Shown piece after piece: positions 11,908 to 22,712 of a stretch of 64,000 bases of DNA; position 1 is the stretch's first letter, and every line of letters starts with the position of its first letter. Made by a program: the position numbers and the translations under genes. The stretch spans positions 744,001-808,000 of the forward strand of contig OX596342.1 in assembly GCA_951394405.1 (NCBI GenBank). The letters run 5' to 3'. This stretch comes from Coprinellus micaceus (lineage: Eukaryota; Basidiomycota; Agaricomycetes; Agaricales; Psathyrellaceae). The notes below the pieces were generated by a model that did not search any database, had not been told where the DNA came from, and was given only the letters and a program-made list of their open reading frames with translations.

Positions 11908-12050
11908 CTAGAGGACGGTTCAATTGGTGAGCATTCCTATCAGCTGTGCGGAGCGGGTTGCTGATCGTGTGGTTCGCTTGTAGTGTCTAGGGGGTGGTGC
12001 GAAATGTACGACAACGAGGTGCCTTGTAGAAACAACAGGAAGACTCACTG
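11908..12050 (+). pseudogene. Orphan 3' exons of a fourth Lys-rich family copy
   Basis: GAGGACGGTTCAATTG followed by GTGAGCATTCCTATC matches the end of exon 4 and start of intron 4 of the family. The intron carries GCGGAGCGGGTTGCTGA, as in gene A, and GTGAGCATTCCTATC, as in gene B. It ends in TAG near 11982, and the next exon reads VSRGWCEMYDNEVPC, clearly akin to [14 protein letters not shown] of copy C. No signal peptide, Cys block or lysine-rich exon lies between here and gene A. This is the decayed 3' end of a lost fourth copy. Confidence 0.6.
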
Positions 12051-13387
12051 CCAGTAATATCGAGTATGACCATAGTGCGGGTATGAGAATACGGGGTAGG
12101 TTGGTCATGATGCACCAGAACATAAGAACGCTCTGGAATGCTGAGGGACCAGGGAGCGAAGCCGAGATGGTTTATATGCCGCCTTCCCCGAAGAGTGCCG
12201 TCCGAATATTGCACCCCTATGATCAGCTGCGAAGTTGAAACTGAGGTTGGCCACAGGACCTGAGTCGATGGGGGAGGTGATGTGAAGGACAGTCGGAAAC
12301 AAACGATGAAGGGACGGTCCTTGGACCTAGGAAAATAGGGAAGACCGGAAAGGATTAACACGACGACAGCGAGAGGTGTGCTTGGGAATGTGTCGGCACT
12401 GTGAGGCTAGTATGCGATGCGGATAGGAAGATGGTGCTAGACCAAGGGGTGGTGTTGATACCAGGGGGTAAATGCGAGAGGGTTGCGAGGAGTAACTTGT
12501 CACGACAGTGCGTTGTTGAGTGAATCCCAGATGGGGTTTCGTGTGTGGTTGTGCCTGTTGCCTAATACCTATAGCTGACTCAGGCTGATGCTGTCCTGAC
12601 AGTCCACCACTTCACCCCAAGGGAGCATCCATTAGAGGTCGTTCGTGTCGCCGGGACTCGGGAGTGGGGAGAGCTATAGAGCAGTATTATATGCAGCCCG
12701 CGAGATTGACAAGCGTTGAGTCTCAAGTTGGTCGTGGCGGCGTTCTTAATGGCTCAAACTCGTCTAAAATCTCAGGGGAGTGCGTATAGGCCTTTGAGAA
12801 ACCTAAGGATGATGGTGGTCAGAAAGAGGACGAACCCTCGAACGCTCCGTCCTACGGAATTTAGCCAGGTGCGAACCCTAACCCGACGAATGTGTGTATG
12901 TGGGTGTGCAGTGTGTGTTCAAGTTGGTGTGTGCTCTTCCGAGGTCGGTCGTGTCCATGCCAAGGGCACCCGGGGCTGGGGCCATTTCATCACTCTCGCC
13001 GCGTGGAGCTAGGGCCCCCTAAATCGGGAGTGTGTGCTTAAGATGCAAGGAGTGGGTATCTACGGCATTGGAACCTCAACTTGACTATCAAGGATGTAAG
13101 GAGAGAGCTCAAAGGGAATGCGCCCGCAGCCTGAGCAATACCTATTCGCGGGACCTGCTTGGCATTACCTCTTGTCGCCCGAAACAATCCATCGATAGAT
13201 ACCTACCAATCAGTAGACACAGCTTTAAAGTCCCATACATCATTAGTATCCAAAAACAGTGTACACCTTTGCCATCCGAAGATATATTTAGCGCCCGTGT
13301 GCTGCGTGCTTATGTAGATTGGAGAAACGCATTAATAATTCGACGAGATGCCGCCTCTGCAGCACATCACGGGGAGGAGCATACATC
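12051..13387. other. Intergenic between relic and gene B
   Basis: No gene supported. The block at 13261-13292 repeats the one at 9211-9244 (GTACACCTTTGCC ... GAAGATATATTTAGC), about 250-340 bp upstream of each start codon. It is a candidate upstream regulatory block of the family. Confidence 0.4.
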
Positions 13388-13440
13388 TATAAAGTGTTTT
13401 CAGGGTGCAGAGTAATTCTCCCCACAGCTGGTACTGTCAC
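13388..13440 (+). promoter_or_regulatory. Core promoter of Lys-rich secreted protein B
   Basis: TATAAAG at 13388-13394 and CAGCTGGTACTGTCAC at 13425-13440 (one base differs from copies A and C), 37 bp apart. Same arrangement as upstream of genes A and C. Confidence 0.55.
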
Positions 13441-13538
13441 AAGCGAGCTTAGGTCTCATTCTTGGACCCACCCTCCTCATCTACCACACTTGTTAACTCA
13501 CGTAATCCCGTTCACAAACACACCTCAATTCGTCCGAT

Positions 13539-14589
13539 ATGAAGCAATCTACCTTCCTCAAGGCGACCTTCGCTATCACTCTCGCCCTCCGTGCTCACGC
13601 TTACCTCGACGTTGAAGAGGGTGCATTCGACGTCCGGCACATCCACATGGTCGAGCGTGGGGTGAGTGGAGAGATCGGTGAGTACGACCCGTGCCTATCG
13701 ATCCATCTTCCCAAATTCACTCACCCATGGTTCCTCCTAAACCCAGTCGGTCGAGCATTCGCGAATACCTACGAAACTCTCGGTACGTCCTTCATCCCCG
13801 CGCCTCTCGCTCAGGACCTAAGTTTACATAAACAGAGGCCCGAGGCGGTGGGCGCCAATGCCAAACCATCAGCGCCTGTGGCACACCTGGAGGCTGCGCA
13901 CTGATGGCCCCGCAAACCTACTGCAAAGGCAAGTCTGCGCAAGAGAGCTTCCAGGAAGCTGTGAAGCAGACTGGGGCCAACGGAATGACCAGCCTCAAGC
14001 TCATCGGGGAGAGCATCGGTCGCGGGCCTGTCGGTTCGATCATAGGTGCTACGAAGGCGACGACCAAGGCCCTCATTGAGGCGAAGAAGGAGAAAGCGAA
14101 GACACTTGCAAAGGTAAAGGCGAATGCGAAGAAGCAGAAGGGAGGAAACAAAGGCAAGAAGTCTCCTCCGAAGAAGGGTGGTTCGAAGCCCAAGAAAGGA
14201 GGCGCTAAGCCCAAGAAAGCGTCCAAGAAAGCGTCGCCTAGGAAGAAGGCTGCTCCCAAGAAGTCTAACCACAAGAAGCACAAGAGGGACCTTGAGGACG
14301 ATAACATTATCCAGGTCGTGAACAGGCGAGACTTTGAAGTTGTCGAACGCGACGAGGATATGAACTTCGGTAAGTCACCTCCCGCCGCATCTCCCATACG
14401 GTCACTCTCAACAAAGTTCTTCAGTTCAACGTTCGGAATACTCCATGTTCGATATTGTTGCCCGGGACGAGGGCGGTTCAGTCGGTGAGCATTCCTATCG
14501 CTTCGGTGGTGTTTGATGAAGTCTCATCGCATTTTTCGTTAGTATCCAGGGAGTGCGAGATGTACAACGGGGATGTGTCTTGTACGTAA
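13539..14589 (+). CDS. Secreted lysine-rich Kex2-processed protein B (271 aa)
   Basis: Exons 13539-13677, 13747-13782, 13836-14369, 14425-14484 and 14543-14589 join in frame, with every intron at the same place and phase as in gene A. It starts with a signal peptide (MKQSTFLK...ALRAHA), then [17 protein letters not shown]. Exon 2 is shorter than in A and C, and the first dibasic site is missing (NTYETLEARG). The Cys block is kept ([22 protein letters not shown]), as is IGRGPVG. The lysine-rich region is about 70 residues, made of [15 protein letters not shown] units. KHKR, then DLEDDNIIQVVNRR, then [13 protein letters not shown] keeps the two C-terminal dibasic sites. The tail ends CEMYNGDVSCT. 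It is the shortest copy; the length difference lies in the basic region. Function unknown. Confidence 0.85.
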
Positions 14590-15098
14590 GCGAGTGTATG
14601 CGTGTAGGCGTAATAATAGGGCTCACGTCGTGTTGAACACGAGCCTCTTCCAAAGGCACCCTCTTGTCCCCAGCATGACCCCAAGTTCAAAGAGCTGAGT
14701 TAAGCGAGAGGTCAACGAGTATGACCTGGACCACGCCTCGTGCCAGTAGCCGAGGGGCTGGCTATGTATACCAGTCCTGCCCTTGACCCACGCCACCGCG
14801 AATATTCGGCGATGGTCCGTTTCGTGTGTGGATTCTGTGACAGTGCACGATGCTTACTGAGGTCCTCCCCATGATAAGCTCAACCTATCCAAGCCAATGT
14901 CCCGGCTCACTGATTGAGTATCACACATCGTGGCTACCGACCAGCAACTTATCACATCGGCGGTGGGTGCTTCAATTAATCTCCCGTCGAGTGATGAAAA
15001 GCCTCCATCCGCAGTTGCCCGAGCACAATCTAGTATACAAACGTTTCAGTTCATAACATCAAGCCACGAACAATCTTGTTCATGCACCTACCTCTCCA
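14590..15098. other. Intergenic
   Basis: 3' flank of gene B and 5' flank of the next gene. No further feature seen. Confidence 0.4.
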
Positions 15099-16058
15099 AT
15101 GAGTTCGCCATCCTCTCCTGTCCTCTCGCCTTGCGACGTCCTCCATACCCGCTTGATCCTCACCTACCTCGGGCTGCCCACTGAGCTGATCGACCTCATC
15201 CTCGACACTGCATCGTACTGGGCGCTTATCACTGCCCATCGATCGGACGAAGTCGTAGTCCGAGCCAGCGATGCATATGTCGATGTCCATCATCACCTTG
15301 TAACATCGCTCCCAGAGTCCTACGCAGACAAAAAATACCTCACCGTCGGAGTGCCAGCGTACGAGGGGACGAGGGTGAGGATGGTCAGGTTTAGGTTGAG
15401 GAGCTGTGATCAAGGGAGGAGTAATAATGCTCAGTGCCGAGGTAAGTATGTGCCACGGTCGCACTAGAAAGCACATCTGATGGCCATCCACTTGCCGCTC
15501 TGACTGATCTGTACTCGTGAACCTAGGGACGTACAAATCGACATCATCCTGGTTTAGCGTCGCCGTCGAAGTCCCATCTCTCACTCCAAGGTCTTCAATC
15601 ACCTTCCCCGCCTCCAAGGCTTCACCGGCGCTTCCTACCCTCAAACACAAGCGCTGGTTCCTCCAGAACAACGTCCACGGCTTGCGAAACAGGCGCGTAC
15701 ACGACATTGTCTGGACCACTGAGCTCGATTCCAACAACCAAAACCGCACCGCAAGCGATTATAAGACAAATAGTCAGGGAAGCTCGTCAAAATCTCCCTC
15801 AGTTCCCTCGGGGAACCCAGGAGACGAACTCGGCGGGCGGAACGACGAGACGACAGGCAGTGGGACTGGGGTTGGGTTCTGTCGGGCCATGGTCCCAGGG
15901 TCCACGATAGCGGTCTATGCGTGTGCCCAGGTAAGTTCAAGCCGTCTGAACCCAGATTCATTGGCTACCCGTGACCATCCCTGAACGCGTTCTTCTAGTT
16001 TCCCGGGTGGGAGAACCATATATCCAGTGCAGAGGTGGAGATCTTCTGCTTGGTATGA
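15099..16058 (+). CDS. Unknown fungal protein with GLPTELIDLILD start and FPGW C-terminus (268 aa)
   Basis: Exons 15099-15441, 15527-15930 and 15999-16058 join in frame (introns 85 and 68 nt). The N-terminal third (YLGLPTELIDLILDTASYW) resembles the F-box-like opening of a basidiomycete family. After it come KYLTVGVP, a segment with FRLRSCDQG, TYKSTSSWFSVAVEV, then RWFLQNNVHGLRNRRVHDIVW and a C-terminal FPGWENHISSAEVEI. This order (S-x-DQG, tryptophan-rich strand, Q-x-NVH-x8-H-x-VW, FPGW) recurs, as I recall, in uncharacterised Agaricomycete proteins; I know no function. A Ser/Gly-rich insert of about 60 residues precedes the last exon. Gene structure is well supported, biochemical role is not. 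Confidence 0.75.
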
Positions 16059-16354
16059 GGCAAGAACCCGGTCGGAGCTGGGGAGAGGTGGTTGGCGGTA
16101 ACCCTTCTGTTGTATCGGGGAGCTTGAATCGCGACTCCATATGCGCACGAGCTGCCAGCTGTTATGGTGGTAGTACCCGTAGTCCGAGTGGGAGAATTAA
16201 GCGGAAGGATACCATACCGATTATCATTACCAATAACTTAGAGTGGCGTACCCAGTAACATGTCCCTTCGCCCTGCACTAACCACATCCGGAGGGTCTGG
16301 CTCTTTCTCCCCAGCCAAACCCTCCGAGAAAAAGCGCCTACCCAACCTCCATGG

Positions 16355-17529
16355 CTAGAAGTATTGCCCAATCGGAACCACCACGCTATCCGTCGCCACT
16401 CCCAGCGTGAGGTTCCTCTCCTGCCACATGCCCTGTGGGTTCCTAAAATAATTCTTGAGCTTGATACCAGCCCTCTCCTCCTTGACCTCTCTCCTTTCAT
16501 AGTCGTCGTCGGTTATGATTTTTCGCCTTCTTTCGTTTCCTTCTCCCATCCCCTCACCTTCGATATTAGCATCCGTAGCACCATTGGTCCGGCCACGATC
16601 TTCTTTCTGCTTCCTGCCTTTGCCCTTAGCCTTCCTACTCCCATTCTTCCCGCCACCCCCGCCTTCGCCCCTCCCATCAATAAACGAATTCCACACCAAA
16701 TCCATGATCAGTCTCAGGAGCTCCTGCTGCTCATCACCCAGGACCGGCGGTGGGGTTCTATTCGCTCGGTTAGCCAAAGCTTCTATAGAAGCGGCACAGT
16801 CGGGAAAATGTGAGGGTATAACGAGAACCAGAGGACAGGAAAGGACGGAAGGGGCTGAAGCCGGAAAAGTACACACCTAATCACTGGTAACGCTCGATCA
16901 AACATCTCCACATTCGCGAGAAAGATCGGGACGGGGTGCAGCGTCACGAACCCAAGGACACTCGCGAAGGTGTCCCACAACGCCATAGTTTTGGCTTCCC
17001 GAGTTTTATCTTCGCGTGATGGATTAGAGCCTCCCGTGTTTGAAAGGCCCATATTTCTAGACCCAGGCCCAGAAGGGGGCTGGTCGTAAGGTGTAAGAAC
17101 GCGACCGTCAAAATCGCGGATAGGTACGCGCAGCTGTTCGTATTCGCCCGCATGCTCGTCGACATCAAGGTCAGAGTCGCCATCTTCCTCGCTGTCGTCA
17201 TTACCGTTGGCACTAGTGGGGGCATTGCTGTGAACGTTGCTGTTTCCACTGGCTTTCCCACTACCACCGGCACTTCGATCACCCCTCCCGTTCCCTTCAG
17301 CATTACTGTCCCCGGTCTGCTTCGAACTCGAGTTCGCCGCCGCCGATGGAGAAGGAATGGGAGAGAGGGGAGGCTGGGCACTCAACCCAAACGACCTGTT
17401 TACGATGAAACCCACCGCCTTGGCGAGCTTGTGTATGTTTGGCTGGTATTGCTTGAATATGTCATCTTCGTCCATTGCGTCCTCTTCGTCCGAGTCGATC
17501 GGCTCTTCGTTCGCTAGGTGTGTGATCAT
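16355..17529 (-). CDS. Hypothetical acidic, low-complexity protein (351 aa)
   Basis: Two exons join in frame: 17529-16877 and 16757-16355, with a 119-nt GT-AG intron that has a CTAAC branch site. I took MITHLANEEPIDS as the start because the frame upstream opens with GTG and no other ATG; an upstream exon is possible. The protein has an acidic stretch (DSDEEDAMDEDDIF), a Ser/Asn/Gly-rich region, a second acidic tract (DDSEEDGDSDLDVDE), a conserved-looking hydrophobic part (LWDTFASVLGFVTLHPVPIF) and a Gly/Lys/Arg-rich tail ending DSVVVPIGQYF. No family recognised. It is convergent with the 15099 gene and lies just downstream of an F-box gene on the same strand. The splice choice rests on phase and branch site. 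Confidence 0.55.
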
Positions 17530-17652
17530 CCGTCTCTGAAGGCGCGTGCAGAGCTGCGTGCGCTGAAACCACCAGTGTATCCCCACGGGAGTGGGGAAAA
17601 GCGGGAGCCACTGGCCCGAAGAGGCTAGGCGCGCCCAGGTTAGCGTGGCTGT

Positions 17653-18737
17653 TTATAAACAAGTGAGAATGGGGATCGCATAAAGAGGGTATTGAGGTGG
17701 TCGCTCACAAAATGAATCGCATACTGCGAGCGTCTCGCAATGATCCGTTATCTTGGAGAGGATAGCATAGTCCATATCAAGGATGCTCTCGTCCATCCTA
17801 TCATAGTCCACTCGCAGCACAGTTGGGGGGGTGAGCCTCAAATGATATAGTTGCTCGAGTTTAGGGAGAAGGGAGACCAAGCCATCCAAGACGACCTCGA
17901 CCTGGTTGGGATGCGAGAAACCGAGGGTGAGCTTGGTGATACCGGTCAGCCTCCGCCCAACGGCGTCGAAGAGTCCTTGCCGGTAGGTGAATTCCTTGAA
18001 TCCGAGCGCCTTGATTGTGTGTGGGACAGAGTCAAGGAAGTCAGCGCTCCAGATTAGCCCAGAGGATGTTAATTCGGCGTCTTGTAGCACCTCGGACGAC
18101 GGGAGGAGGAGGATTGAACAGGCCCCTGGCGGACCGGTGAATTCCTTAAGCCTTGGCATGGGGATCGACATTCCTTGGTATGCGCCGCCACTCCCTCGAG
18201 CCTTGACAGCAAGGCTCAGAGGGCCGAGGACCTTAATGCGTTCGAGGTTGGGATGCGATACCAGGAAGAAAGCAACGTCGGGGTTGAATGAGGAGTCGAT
18301 TTGGAAATTCTTGAGGTAAGGGAAAGTGAGGCGTTTGACGCATGAGCTCATTGCTCCATGAAGCTCGAGAGATACGAGCACGTTACACGTATTTTGAAGA
18401 GCGGAGCGGAGGAGACGGGTAAATTGGGAAGTGACCTCACCCCTGGCGCAAACAGAGTGAGCCTGGTCGAATTGAATAGAAGATGAACTGACCTGTCAGA
18501 AAAGGACAAACTGAGCCTCTTGACGTATCCAGCCGCCGTGTGGTTGAATGCGAGCGTCTCGCAGCAACGTTTCACCCTCTCAAAGTCGTGCAGCTCGATG
18601 TCCCTATGCACAATACGGGAACAGCACGCGTTGAATTTCCTTGAAATCGAAGCCAGTCGATGGATCTTCTTTGGTGGCAAGTAGTCCAAAATTTCCCCAA
18701 TAATTTCGGGGGGCAAGGTGCCCAAATTCCCTGCCAT
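17653..18737 (-). CDS. F-box/LRR-like protein (344 aa)
   Basis: Exons 18737-18493 and 18442-17653 join in frame across a 50-nt intron. The N-terminus LGTLPPEIIGEILDYLPPKK is a canonical F-box; F-box proteins recruit substrates to SCF ubiquitin ligases through Skp1. LRR-like strands follow (YVKRLSLSF, LVSLELHGAM, YLKNFQIDSS, NLERIKVLGPLSL, LTGITKLTLGF). The ending has RVDYDRMDESILDMDY and CDSFCERPP. Its structure differs from the other F-box genes here, which have no intron after the F-box, so it is a separate subfamily. No frame break is seen. The substrate cannot be told from sequence. Confidence 0.75.
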
Positions 18738-19265
18738 TCGAAGGACCCGGCTTGAGGATGGTGAAGGTAGAGGAGAAAGACGATCGAGTCGCGAACAATG
18801 ACCAATTGACAGCACACGGATTTTGCCGGGCGGTGATCGAAATGATCCCAGCACGAGGCACAGCTGTCAGCTTCAATTCAAGAATAAGCGCCCACCACGG
18901 TGCCTCTGCAGGCAGTGGAGTACCCTCTACGAAGCCGCATGGAAGGCAGTATCCTATAGAGCAGGGATAGGCGTGTCTTCTATGCGGCGTAAATGCATCA
19001 AGTCTTCATCCGAGCTCAAAAGGTAACCTGCCTCTCCGGCAACGTTCACGGCGGGCCAGGTCCACCTCCACACGCTAGAAGACGCTTGCCTTGGAGACGG
19101 TTGTGATTCATTCTATAGGTGTGAGGTTCCTTCCGCAAGCGCATCGCATTGCCGTTTGTCAGAGCGCCAGAACTACGACGGCTCCACTGCAGTTCCGTTG
19201 GAAATGGATCATATTCAATATGACGGGCGAGTCTTATGATTACTTCGACATACACGCACACCTGC
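18738..19265. other. Intergenic between F-box gene and Lys-rich gene C
   Basis: Holds an AATAAGCGCCC element at 18883-18893, upstream of the minus-strand F-box gene. The stretch from about 19060 to 19265 is the 3' flank of gene C. No gene seen. Confidence 0.4.
18883..18893 (-). promoter_or_regulatory. GGGCGCTTATT element upstream of F-box gene
   Basis: In gene orientation GGGCGCTTATT, about 146 bp before the ATG at 18737. The same 11-mer, same orientation, lies about 100 bp before the F-box starts at 24757 and 48226. Confidence 0.4.
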
Positions 19266-20414
19266 TTACATACAGGACATATCGCCGTTGTACATCTCGC
19301 ATTCCCTGGACACTGGACAGGAAGCATGGGATCAGACGATGACTCAAGGGCACACACGATGGGAGCACTCACCAAACGAACCATCCTCGTCCCGGGTAAC
19401 GATATCGAAGATGGAGTACTCTGAACGTTGAACTGGTATTGCAGGTTGAGTACGCCGATAGCGTGCGAGATCCAATATGCGGCTCACCAAAGTTCATGCC
19501 CTCGTCACGCTCGACGACCTCGAAGTCCCGCTTGTTCACGACCTCGATGATATCCTCGTTTTCAAGGTCCCTCTTGGTCTTCTTGGAAGCAGCCTTCTTG
19601 GGGGCAGCTTTCTTGGGAGCAGACTTTTTGGGAGCGGATTTCTTGGGAGCAGACTTCTTGTGAGTGGACTTCTTGGGGGAAGACTTCTTGGGAGAAGCTT
19701 TCTTCGACGACCCCTTCTTGGGCTTAGAGCCGCCTTTCTTGGGGGCGCTCTTCTTCTTGGGCGAGGATTTCTTGGGCTTAGAGCCACCCTTCTTCTTCGA
19801 CTCCTTCTTGGGCTTAGAGCTCTGCTTCTTGGGAGCCGCCTTCTTTTGGTTCGCCTTCTTCTCCTTCTTCGCGTCGATGAGAGCTTTGGCGGTTGACTTT
19901 GCCATGCCCGCAATCATGCCTACCGGCCCACGACCGATACCCTCCGCCATCATCTTGAGGCCAGTGATTCCGTTGGCACCAGTCTGCGAAACGGCTTTCT
20001 GGAAGCTCTTCTCCCAAGACTCTCCCTTGCAGTACCTCTGGCCGGCCATGGTTGCGCAACCACCAGGGGTTCCACAGGCCAGGATCGTGGTGCATCTGCC
20101 TCGGGCCTCTGTTAGGTATATGAGCGGCCATCTTCGCCGGCGATAGAGAGTTAAACTGGGCCTTACCGAGCTCGACGTTGTCGGCGTCGCGCCTGAAGAT
20201 ATCGTATGTGTTCCCAAACGCTCGGCCGACTGCGGGACGGGGTCAAGTCACGAATGCCATTAGAGGGCGGGTGCGTACCAATTTCCCCTTCCACCCCACG
20301 CTCGACCATGTGGATGTGCCTGACATTGAACGCGCCTTCTTCAACATCGACGTAGGCGTGGGCGCGGAGGGCCAGAGCGGTAGCGACGAAGGACGACAAG
20401 AGAGTGGACTTCAT
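19266..20414 (-). CDS. Secreted lysine-rich Kex2-processed protein C (308 aa)
   Basis: Exons 20414-20279, 20229-20167, 20108-19488, 19432-19373 and 19312-19266 join in frame, with introns in the same positions and phases as copies A and B. The signal peptide ([20 protein letters not shown]) is followed by [17 protein letters not shown] and a dibasic RR (NTYDIFRR). The Cys block ([22 protein letters not shown]), Gly-rich IGRGPVGM and lysine-rich region follow. Here the repeats are short and regular (KKSAPKK, KPKKGSS), unlike [20 protein letters not shown] and [13 protein letters not shown] conserve two C-terminal dibasic sites, and the tail ends [10 protein letters not shown]. It is inverted relative to A and B and separated from them by three other genes. 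Predicted secreted polycation with an acidic C-terminal piece; activity unknown. Confidence 0.85.
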
Positions 20415-20511
20415 ATTTAATGTATTTGTGTTGGGGATGGGAGGTCAGTTGCTTCGGGCAACGAGATAGCGAATAGTCAAATGAGTGCGTGAAGGAGACC
20501 GAGGCTCGTGT

Positions 20512-20564
20512 GTGACAGGACCAGCTGTAGGGGAATCCACCCTAGTGCTCAACCACCTTATATA
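20512..20564 (-). promoter_or_regulatory. Core promoter of Lys-rich secreted protein C
   Basis: On the minus strand, TATATAAG at 20564-20557 and CAGCTGGTCCTGTCAC at 20527-20512, about 30 bp apart. The 16-mer is identical to that of gene A. Confidence 0.55.
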
Positions 20565-21400
20565 TTCCCTCCATTGCTCCCTTGGCACCCTTGCCCTATG
20601 AACGTTGTTCCGGGATGACGTACCCTAATCTTTATCACTGCCTGCGGATCGAAATCTGTGATATTCAAGAATGTGTTTCAGCCCACTCACTCACACTCAG
20701 CGCCTCGACCTCAGGCTCCTCAGGCTTCGATCTGCTTCCTCAAAACAAAAGGATTCCAGATGGATCTTTGGGATATGAAGTCCGAAGACCATTGATGCAG
20801 GTCTTCAAAGTTCTCTATTCATTGATACCCATCGATGGCGCTGTACAGGCAGTTACGAGGTGATTGCAACAGCTGCGAATCGCTCGGCATGTGGAGCATT
20901 CTCACAGTCATTAGTATCTCGACTGATGGCTTGGAGGACCCCATGGCACAGGCATCCGAGGGTGCAGGCTCCTGGTTCCATCTCCTCGTGAAAGGGATTT
21001 CTCGGCTTCTTGATGTGAGTGCTACAGGGTAGCACAGCCTTTCAGGTTCGCAATCGCATGCAGGACCCCAAGCGCCCGACAAGGCACGGGCGCCTAATCC
21101 CCTGGTCTATTTCCGGCCCGTCGTTCGTTCGGAGCCTTGACTTTCCCGAGAGACGGCGAGATATACGAAATGTGTACGAACCAGCCATTTCCCAGAGGCC
21201 CCAAAATGATATGCAGGAGCAAAACGAAGGAGAGGCCATCAAGCGCCACAGTCTCCCTCTTCGGGGTCTAGTTCGTCCGTCCCGTGTACCGGGTCTTCGA
21301 AGCGGGCGCTTATCTTGCGTCAGTGCAATGGGCCAATCATCACCCTAAGAAGGCAACATATTGAGATGAGTATCACTGACCTATCAATAAAAACAACCAC
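20565..21400. other. Intergenic
   Basis: No gene supported. Contains AAGCGCCC at 21070-21077 and, in the opposite orientation, GGGCGCTTAT at 21304-21313, with no gene directly downstream of either. Confidence 0.4.
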
Positions 21401-22712
21401 TTACGACAGTCGTATAGACCCATCTCTGTGAAGGTCCTCCAGCTTAGACCTCACGAGATCTACCATAACACTCCGCTCATCATCAGGTAGGCCGCCCTCC
21501 AAGTGTAAGTACGTAAACTGCATTTCTACCCCTTCGAGGTGCGCGAAGGATGGCCTGGACAGAATCCCGGCCAGCTTCCTCCAAAATGAATAATTGATCC
21601 AGTCGAGCCGAACCTCTTGGATGAGAGGGAGACCACAACGCGGTGGGGGATTCTCGCGGAAATGAACCTCGAGGCGCAGATAGGAGAGGTTGGTCGCAGA
21701 TTTTGAGCGTGACAGCTTGTCGAGCTCACGAAGGATGTGAGAATAGGACACGCTGAAGAGTTGGCGGTAGCTGGTAGAAATGGTGAGATCCTTCAGCCGC
21801 GGGAACTTGCTGAAGCGAAATATCGAAGGTACAAATATTGGTTCCCCGGGGTGTTGATAGATAGAGTATCTCTCGACGTTCGCTGCGCACCGACAGAGAA
21901 TAACGTCCCAAGCAGCTTCCATGGTGGCGTCGAATCCAGAGGTGGTCAAGCGAATTTCTTTAGGCCCAACGATCTGCGAGGGCCCTAGTTCCAGAAGCGT
22001 GCCAATGGCTCTTCCACAGGCCGTGATATCCAGGAGCTCCAGGAACTGATCCTTAGGAGCTGGCAGAGGCGGCTTGCTGAGGGGATAGCAGGCACCACGC
22101 GGAATTGGCGACGCCGGAAACCAAATCATGGGGAACACCCTGTCGAGGTGGAGCTCCTTCATATGATGCAGTTGAGACATTGGGCTTGAGTCGAAACCAT
22201 TAATGTTGCATAATCGAACGCTTTCCATCTGCGGGGAGGCCACCATGTCATATAAAGCCGTCTGTAATGGGCGAGGGACTTCCTGCCAATCAAAACCCCC
22301 GGGCGATCCTTCCAAAGCGAATGCCGTCAGATGGGTGAGATGGTACAGGAGGTCGTCGATGTCGCACGGCGCTTCCGAAGAAGACAGGCGAAGAAACCCA
22401 TGGAGTTGGAGGTCGCTTGGATACTGTGAGGGTGAGGTGCTTGATGTATTGCGACAAGTCAGAGTGATCCTCGAATAGCCCCAATAGTTCTTCGCATCGC
22501 CGTATACCGTTCGTTGGCTCAAGCCTGACGCAGCGAAAGAACAGGTCTCTGGTGCGGTGGTACCACGTTCGCCCCACAAAGCTGGCTTGCTTCAAACTAT
22601 CCAAATCGCCATCAAGGGCGTCCAGAATGCCGTCAACGACTTCTTGCGGCAGTGTACCGATTCCATGAGCCGGCAATGCGGGGGGCGGGTCTCGTTGGGG
22701 GAGGTTGGTCAT
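21401..22712 (-). CDS. F-box-like protein with frame break
   Basis: ATG at 22712 opens MTNLPQRD, then the F-box-like LPQEVVDGILDALDGDLDSL and WYHRTRDLFFRCVRL, as in the other family members here. The frame then breaks near 22410-22435. The upstream frame reads IKHLTLTV and then runs into unrelated sequence, while the family-like continuation (LQLHGFLRLSSSEA, CDIDDLLYHLTHLTAF) is in another frame. GTATCC...GGAAG could be a 51-nt intron but would leave the wrong phase, so a one-base indel is more likely. The rest reads cleanly to the TAA at 21401-21403 with KLEDLHRDGSIRLS at the end. F-box proteins act as SCF substrate adaptors; whether this copy is expressed intact is doubtful. Confidence 0.65.

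Noticed and set aside
22361..22411. 51-nt GT-AG stretch as an intron rescuing the F-box gene at 21401-22712
   Set aside because: It leaves the downstream exon in the wrong frame and soon meets a stop.
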